A stretch of DNA of 21,996 nucleotides from Chromatiales bacterium (GTDB lineage: Bacteria > Pseudomonadota > Gammaproteobacteria > UBA6429 > Thiohalophilaceae): NCBI GenBank assembly GCA_027057985.1, contig JALUTJ010000427.1, forward strand, positions 1-21,996, read 5' to 3'. Positions 17,375 to 21,996 of the stretch are shown one piece after another (within the stretch, counting starts at the first letter, position 1; each line of letters begins with the position of its first letter). A model generated the notes under the pieces. The model was not told the origin of the DNA. It did no database searches and was given only the letters and a program-made list of their open reading frames with translations. A program made the translations under genes and the position numbers.

Positions 17375-19615
17375 TCAGGCTGCAGCATTGTCCTCAAGGG
17401 TGTTCTCAGATTTCTTAACTGGCAGGCGTATTATAATACTGGCGCCGCCGTGTTCTGCATTCTCAGCATAAATCATTCCGCCGTGTTCCTCGACAATCTT
17501 TTTCACGATTGCCAGTCCAAGGCCGCTTCCCTTTGGCTTGGTGGTTACATAGGGTTCAAATAACTGGTTGAACATGTCCTCGGCAATACCGGGGCCGGTG
17601 TCGGTAATGCGAATCTCAACGAAGCGACAGGCATGTTCCTCGGCACAGCGGGTGGAGATATAAATTTTATCTTCATGCTGCTCTCTTTGCGAGCTGGTAT
17701 GGGTTTCCTGATTGGCCTCAAGGGCATTTTTAATCAGATTATGCAGTAACTGGCGCAGGCGACCAATGTCGGCCTCGATAACCGGGTTACTTTTATCGAG
17801 GCTAATCTGAAATACATCCTCGGTATCCGGGGTCAGGTAAAGGTCGAGCACTTCACGGATGATATTATTCAGATCGATGCTGTGCAGGCTGAGAGTGGGC
17901 ATGCGTGCATAGTCAGAAAAGGCCTTCACCATTTCCTTGAGCGTTTCCACCTGCTGCACAATGGTATAGGTGGATCGATCCAGGATATCGGCATCTTTTT
18001 CCGGCATTTTGTCCAGGTACTTGTGACGAATACGCTCGGCAGAAAGTTGTATCGGCGTCAGCGGGTTCTTGATCTCATGGGCCAGACGACGGGCGACTTC
18101 ACCCCAGGCCGCGTTTCGTTGTGCCTTGACCAGCTCAGTCACATCATCGAATACCAGGATGGTGCCCTCCTCCATTTCCTCGTTATTGGCGGCAAGGGTA
18201 ATCAGGGTGCCACGACAGATCAGGATCTTGCGTCCACCCCCGGTGAACAGGGTCACTTCTTCCTGCCACTGTTTTTCCCGTGCCTCGATGTGCGGGTAAA
18301 TGGCATCGAGGAAATGTTGCAGATGTGGGTTGGTTTCCAGGGCATCCTCAAGAAAGTGACCGATAAAAGGATTGAGCGAAGCATTAAGAATTTCATCTGC
18401 CGCATGGTTGCTGGTCTGTAAAAACAGGTGCTTGTCCAGGGTAATGACCCCGGATGAAAGATTACCGAGAATGGTTTCAAGATAATCATGTTGTGCTTCG
18501 GCCTGGTGCTGACTAATACGGGCGCTTTCCTGTGCCATGGCGATCTTCTGCGTCATTTCATTAAAGGAACGAACCAGGTAGCCAAGCTCATCTTTGCCGG
18601 GCAAGGGCAGGCGTTTTTCATAATTACCGGCCGCAACCGCGCGGGTACCTTCTACCAGGTCGGAAATCGGTGCCACCATGCGTCGTGCAGCAAAAAAGGC
18701 TGCCCAGATAGAAGTCAGGATACTGAGTAGCAGGATTAAGGACAGGGTAAGAATAAAGCTGTATTTAAGTGGTAAACGTAATACGGTTAAAGTACGCACG
18801 GTACTAAAAGCCTTTTGTACATTTTCTGCCAGTTCATTGATACGCGGATTGATGGGATAAAGTAACTGCAGTATGCGTGTTCCCAGTGCCGGATCGGTAC
18901 TTTCAATATTGACCGCGGCAAGGATATGCAGCCCAGTATCGGGTATCGGTACCAGTTCAATCACGTCCTGTCCCTGGCGCAGGCGTTGCAGGGTATTATC
19001 ATCAAGGTGTTGCGGTAACAGGCGCGTGGTCTCACTGATACTCGAAGCAATGATCTGGCCATCACTGCTGAACAGGGTCAGTTCATTGGCATCACTTTCG
19101 CTACGGAGTTCATTCAGCGTCAGGGTAGCCAGTTCATTGGAGATGGCATTTAAACGTGGCGCCATCTGTCGGGTCTGGCGTAACAGTTCCCGCATGCGCA
19201 CACCCAGCGAGGTCTTACTCAGTTCCAGTGAATCATTCAGGGCGCGTTCAATGCGGACATCAAACCAGCTGTCGATGCCTCGTTGTAGAAAGTCGAGTGA
19301 GAAGTAATAGACCACGCTCACCGGCGTGGCGGACAGTATAACGAACATAATGACCAGTCGCGTGGTCAGGCGCGAGCCGGTTTTGCTCTGCCGGTATTGC
19401 TGTATAAGATGCCAGACACTTTTACTGATAAGGCCGATGAGTAAAAATGCTGCCAGCAGGTTTATGGCAAGTAACAGAGAATAAAGCTTACCAAACAGTT
19501 CCGAGTTATGTGTGGCTACGCTCATGAGATAGAGTGAGCTTAACAGCAGCAGCACCACGATAATGATCGGGGTGTTGCCGGCAAAGAGACGCTGGATCAG
19601 GGTTTTAATGGCCAT
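17375..19615 (-). CDS. ntrY: NtrY-like sensor histidine kinase
   Basis: A 746-residue membrane sensor kinase. Hydrophobic segments lie at about 15-34, 44-64, 86-106 and 284-308, with a periplasmic sensing domain of about 175 residues between the third and fourth. A HAMP domain follows (about 310-360, with GKDELGYLVRSFNEM), then a PAS-like region (375-495). The H-box is LAHEIKNPLTPIQLS with His513. The ATPase domain has N-box LLHNLIKNALEAN (623-635), G1 DTGPGI (672-677), F-box FEPYVTTK and G2 GSGLGLA (696-702). All catalytic motifs are intact. The ATG overlaps the end of the DUF4390 gene by 19 nt. In other bacteria NtrYX controls nitrogen or respiratory genes; the signal here is unknown. Confidence 0.93.
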   Translation of the reverse strand: MAIKTLIQRLFAGNTPIIIVVLLLLSSLYLMSVATHNSELFGKLYSLLLAINLLAAFLLIGLISKSVWHLIQQYRQSKTGSRLTTRLVIMFVILSATPVSVVYYFSLDFLQRGIDSWFDVRIERALNDSLELSKTSLGVRMRELLRQTRQMAPRLNAISNELATLTLNELRSESDANELTLFSSDGQIIASSISETTRLLPQHLDDNTLQRLRQGQDVIELVPIPDTGLHILAAVNIESTDPALGTRILQLLYPINPRINELAENVQKAFSTVRTLTVLRLPLKYSFILTLSLILLLSILTSIWAAFFAARRMVAPISDLVEGTRAVAAGNYEKRLPLPGKDELGYLVRSFNEMTQKIAMAQESARISQHQAEAQHDYLETILGNLSSGVITLDKHLFLQTSNHAADEILNASLNPFIGHFLEDALETNPHLQHFLDAIYPHIEAREKQWQEEVTLFTGGGRKILICRGTLITLAANNEEMEEGTILVFDDVTELVKAQRNAAWGEVARRLAHEIKNPLTPIQLSAERIRHKYLDKMPEKDADILDRSTYTIVQQVETLKEMVKAFSDYARMPTLSLHSIDLNNIIREVLDLYLTPDTEDVFQISLDKSNPVIEADIGRLRQLLHNLIKNALEANQETHTSSQREQHEDKIYISTRCAEEHACRFVEIRITDTGPGIAEDMFNQLFEPYVTTKPKGSGLGLAIVKKIVEEHGGMIYAENAEHGGASIIIRLPVKKSENTLEDNAAA

Positions 19616-20172
19616 GTGAACCAGTCACTTTCCAGTTGCCATTGCGAGGAGATATAGGCAATCGGTCGCATCGGTGCCGGTAATGATTCGATATCCAGGT
19701 AGGTACGCATACGGATATAGTAATCATCGTCTTCATCCAGCAGGTTTTTATCGATCAGGGGCAGGTTGCGGATATGGCTGAGTGCATAAAGTGCCGCCTG
19801 CAGACTGGAGAAGTTTTGTTGTGCGCCACTGTTAAGATTATGAATAATGTATTTATCGGACAGTGCATGAAACAGTAACAGGTAACCCTGTTCCAGTTCG
19901 GCAATGGTCTTATCCCACCACCAGCTGCGATCTTTGAGAACCTGTATATTCACCAGGATAATCAGGGGTACGCCACTGCGCAGGGCATCGAGTGCATCAT
20001 CGGAAAAACGTAAATCCATATCCGCTTCAAGCTGATAAACATTCTGCTTGAGGCGGGTTTCCGCGGCAAGGATACGAAAACCCTGCTCGGCGTAAGAAGC
20101 TGGACTGGCAAAAAGGCACAACAGAGCAATCGTGAAGATGCTGATCCTGTTAATGTTTTTGAATAAGTGCAT
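19597..20172 (-). CDS. DUF4390 family periplasmic protein
   Basis: A 191-residue secreted protein of unknown function. From the ATG at 20172 it has a classic signal peptide (MHLFKNINR, hydrophobic core, likely cleavage after ASPASYA at residue 28). The open frame runs further upstream, but that extension lies inside rsmB and would bury the signal peptide, so it was rejected. The mature part includes FSDDALDALRSGVPLIILVNI, a Trp-rich SWWWDK stretch and a DEDDDYYIRMR region, typical of DUF4390. It overlaps rsmB by 23 nt and ntrY by 19 nt. Sitting between them in the same operon, it may influence the periplasmic sensor domain of NtrY; that is inference from position. Confidence 0.85.
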   Translation of the reverse strand: MHLFKNINRISIFTIALLCLFASPASYAEQGFRILAAETRLKQNVYQLEADMDLRFSDDALDALRSGVPLIILVNIQVLKDRSWWWDKTIAELEQGYLLLFHALSDKYIIHNLNSGAQQNFSSLQAALYALSHIRNLPLIDKNLLDEDDDYYIRMRTYLDIESLPAPMRPIAYISSQWQLESDWFTWPLKP

Positions 20173-21439
20173 AAAAGAAACCATCCATACCATCTTCACC
20201 GGGCAAAACCTGGCGGCCGACAACCTGGGCTGTTCCCCATTGCCCATCGAGGGGAACCTGTTCAGCGTCTTTTTGCTGTTGCAGAAAGTGTTGTAACTGC
20301 AGCGTGTTTTCTTCTGGCAGAACTGAGCAGGTTGCATACAGAAGCATACCCCCTGATTTTAACAGAGGCCAGAGTCGTTGCAGCATTTGTTGCTGTACTT
20401 TCACCAGTTCAGCAATATCACCCGGCTTACGTAACAGCTTGATATCAGGATGACGGCGGATGACACCGCTGGCACTGCAGGGTGCATCGAGCAGGATGCG
20501 ATCGAAAGCAGTACCATCCCACCAGCTTTCAACCTCGAGTACATCTGCCTGCTTTAATTCGGCCTGGTGTTGGCTGCGGCTAAGGTTCTGCGCAATTTTA
20601 TCCAGGCGGGATTCGGCAATATCCAGTGCCAGCAGAGAAATATCGGCCTGCTCCAGCAGGTGCACGGTCTTGCCGCCGGGCGCAGCACAGGCATCGAGCA
20701 CCCGGTTTCCAGGTTGAGGCTTGAGCAGCAGAGCGGCGAGTTGTGCCGCCTCATCCTGTACCGAGACCAGGCCCTGTTTAAAGCCGGGTAAGTTCAGCAC
20801 ATCCTGTGGTTTTTTCAGCCGAACCGCCGCGGCTGAATGCTGGCCGGGCTCGGCATCGATGCCCTGTTGCGCCAGTTGTTGCAGGTATTCATTACGACCG
20901 ATCTTCGCGGTATTGACGCGCAGGGTCATGGGCGGATTCTGGTTATTGGCCTCGACGATGGCCTGCCATTTTTGTGGCCAGCCATGGCGAAACTTTTCCA
21001 GCCACCAGGCGGGATGGGCATAGCGGGCTTCATCATTTTTTTCAATTTTCTGCTGCAGTTCCTGCGTCTGGCGCAGGTAGTTACGCAGCACGGCATTGAC
21101 CAGGTTTTTGGCCCAGGGTTTTTTCAGTTTTTTCGTGATATTGACGGTTTCGGAAACCACGGCATAGTCGGGGTTGTGCATTTGCATCAACTGGTACAGC
21201 CCGCTCAGAACAAGCAGTTCGATATCCTGGTCCTTTTTCTTTAGCGGCCTGTTGAGAAGTTGTCCGGCTACAAACTGAAGCCGGGGATAAAAGCGGATAA
21301 CGCCGTAACAGTTTGCCTGTACCCAGCCCTGATCACTGCTGTCAATACGGTCGGAGAAGCTGGCAATGGCATCCGGCAGGTTGCGCCCCTGTTGCAGTAC
21401 CTGCTGCAGGATATGCACTGCGGCCAGGCGGCTGTTCAT
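20150..21439 (-). CDS. rsmB: 16S rRNA (cytosine-967-C5)-methyltransferase RsmB
   Basis: RsmB methylates C967 of 16S rRNA using S-adenosylmethionine. The 429 residues equal the E. coli length. The N-terminal NusB-like RNA-binding domain covers about 1-135. The SAM-binding motif is DACAAPGGKT (249-258). The two key cysteines of the RNA m5C methyltransferase mechanism are Cys321 in DAPCSASG and Cys371 in ATCSVLPEEN. HPDIKLLRKPGDI is also conserved. The ATG overlaps the fmt stop as ATGA, the usual fmt-rsmB coupling. Confidence 0.98.
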   Translation of the reverse strand: MNSRLAAVHILQQVLQQGRNLPDAIASFSDRIDSSDQGWVQANCYGVIRFYPRLQFVAGQLLNRPLKKKDQDIELLVLSGLYQLMQMHNPDYAVVSETVNITKKLKKPWAKNLVNAVLRNYLRQTQELQQKIEKNDEARYAHPAWWLEKFRHGWPQKWQAIVEANNQNPPMTLRVNTAKIGRNEYLQQLAQQGIDAEPGQHSAAAVRLKKPQDVLNLPGFKQGLVSVQDEAAQLAALLLKPQPGNRVLDACAAPGGKTVHLLEQADISLLALDIAESRLDKIAQNLSRSQHQAELKQADVLEVESWWDGTAFDRILLDAPCSASGVIRRHPDIKLLRKPGDIAELVKVQQQMLQRLWPLLKSGGMLLYATCSVLPEENTLQLQHFLQQQKDAEQVPLDGQWGTAQVVGRQVLPGEDGMDGFFYALIQKH

Positions 21440-21996
21440 GGGCTTTCCGGCAGGTTAAAGACGGCATCGACAGGTAGTTGCTGTGCATGGCCATTCATAA
21501 AAGCCTGAATATCCATTCTTTTGCTACCGGCGGCTTGCAGTTCAAGGATTCGCAGTGTGCCTTCACCGCAGGCCACATCGATACCCTGCTTGTCACAGCG
21601 AACAATGGTGCCGGGTGCAGCATCAGGCTGGGTATCGAGCGCCTGCGCTTTCCAGATACGAAAGGTTTTATCGTTTAAAATGGTGTAGGCCACCGGCCAG
21701 GGATTAAAGGCACGTACCAGCCGATCCAGTTCTGGTGCAGGTTGCTGCCAGTTGATCTGGGCTTCTTTTTTATCCAGCTTGTGGGCGTAAGTGGCCTCGG
21801 CATCATTCTGTGGCTCGGGCTGTAAGCGACCCTGCTGTAAATCCTGCAATGTATGCACAATGGCCGTAGCGCCCAGCTCGGCAAGACGATCATGCAGGCT
21901 GCCCCCGGTATCGGTGTCCGAAATCGGGGTACTGACCTCGTACAGGATATCACCGGTATCCAGTCCGGCATTCATCTGCATAATGGTAATGCCGGT
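21436..21996 (-). CDS. fmt: methionyl-tRNA formyltransferase, C-terminal part (5' end outside window)
   Basis: Fmt formylates initiator Met-tRNA. The frame is open to the window edge, and the first visible codons read TGITIMQMNAGLDTGD, a family-conserved block from the middle of the catalytic domain. The real start is therefore upstream, and the ATG at 21981 is internal. The C-terminal domain has YAHKLDKKEAQINW and LVRAFNPWPVAY, both typical, and ends in a beta-barrel-like region. About 187 residues are visible. It overlaps rsmB by 4 nt, and def would be expected just beyond the right edge. Confidence 0.97.
   Translation of the reverse strand, partial: TGITIMQMNAGLDTGDILYEVSTPISDTDTGGSLHDRLAELGATAIVHTLQDLQQGRLQPEPQNDAEATYAHKLDKKEAQINWQQPAPELDRLVRAFNPWPVAYTILNDKTFRIWKAQALDTQPDAAPGTIVRCDKQGIDVACGEGTLRILELQAAGSKRMDIQAFMNGHAQQLPVDAVFNLPESP

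Noticed and set aside
20173..20337. N-terminal extension of the DUF4390 frame by 55 codons
   Set aside because: It lies inside rsmB in another frame, is rich in Cys, Lys and Asn, and would place the signal peptide internally.

Overview
The window looks like a near-origin chromosomal segment of a gammaproteobacterium. The evidence is gene order (parA-parB, then a complete F-type ATP synthase operon, then glmU-glmS) and protein lengths and motifs close to the E. coli versions: AtpA 513 aa, AtpF 156 aa, GlmS 610 aa, TrkH 484 aa, RsmB 429 aa. The minus-strand block fmt-rsmB-DUF4390-ntrY-ntrX-trkA-trkH suggests a lineage outside the Enterobacterales, possibly Chromatiales- or Thiotrichales-like; that placement is inference. 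No origin, tRNA, rRNA, CRISPR array or insertion sequence was seen.

Left part, plus strand. The 3' part of parA is followed 5 nt later by parB (chromosome segregation). Next is an isolated gene for a small secreted, probably outer-membrane beta-barrel protein (1469-1918). It has its own candidate promoter, a 5'-leader stem-loop and a strong terminator. A 280-nt AT-rich region with a 16-bp palindrome and a strong sigma70-type promoter then leads into atpI-B-E-F-H-A-G-D-C (2256-9265), closed by a second strong terminator at 9293-9323. The c-subunit carboxylate (Asp60) and its surroundings are of the proton-coupled type.

Middle part, plus strand. From its own promoter, a SlyD-type FKBP prolyl isomerase gene is followed by glmU (TTG start overlapping the isomerase stop by 4 nt) and glmS. 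The last two make UDP-GlcNAc, the precursor for peptidoglycan and LPS.

Right part, minus strand. Read from the right edge, fmt (partial), rsmB, a DUF4390 periplasmic protein, ntrY, ntrX, trkA and trkH are packed with overlaps or gaps of at most 18 nt, so they are very probably one operon. It joins translation initiation and rRNA methylation to a two-component system and to the Trk potassium importer. It runs convergently into glmS with only 26 nt between the stops and no visible terminator.

The most unusual feature is NtrX. It has an intact receiver domain and an intact Fis-type DNA-binding helix-turn-helix. Its central AAA+ domain, however, has lost the Walker A lysine, both Walker B acidic residues, the sensor I asparagine, one arginine finger and the whole GAFTGA sigma54-contact loop, while the reading frame stays open. 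It looks like a sigma54 activator converted into an ATPase-dead regulator, with its partner kinase NtrY still intact.
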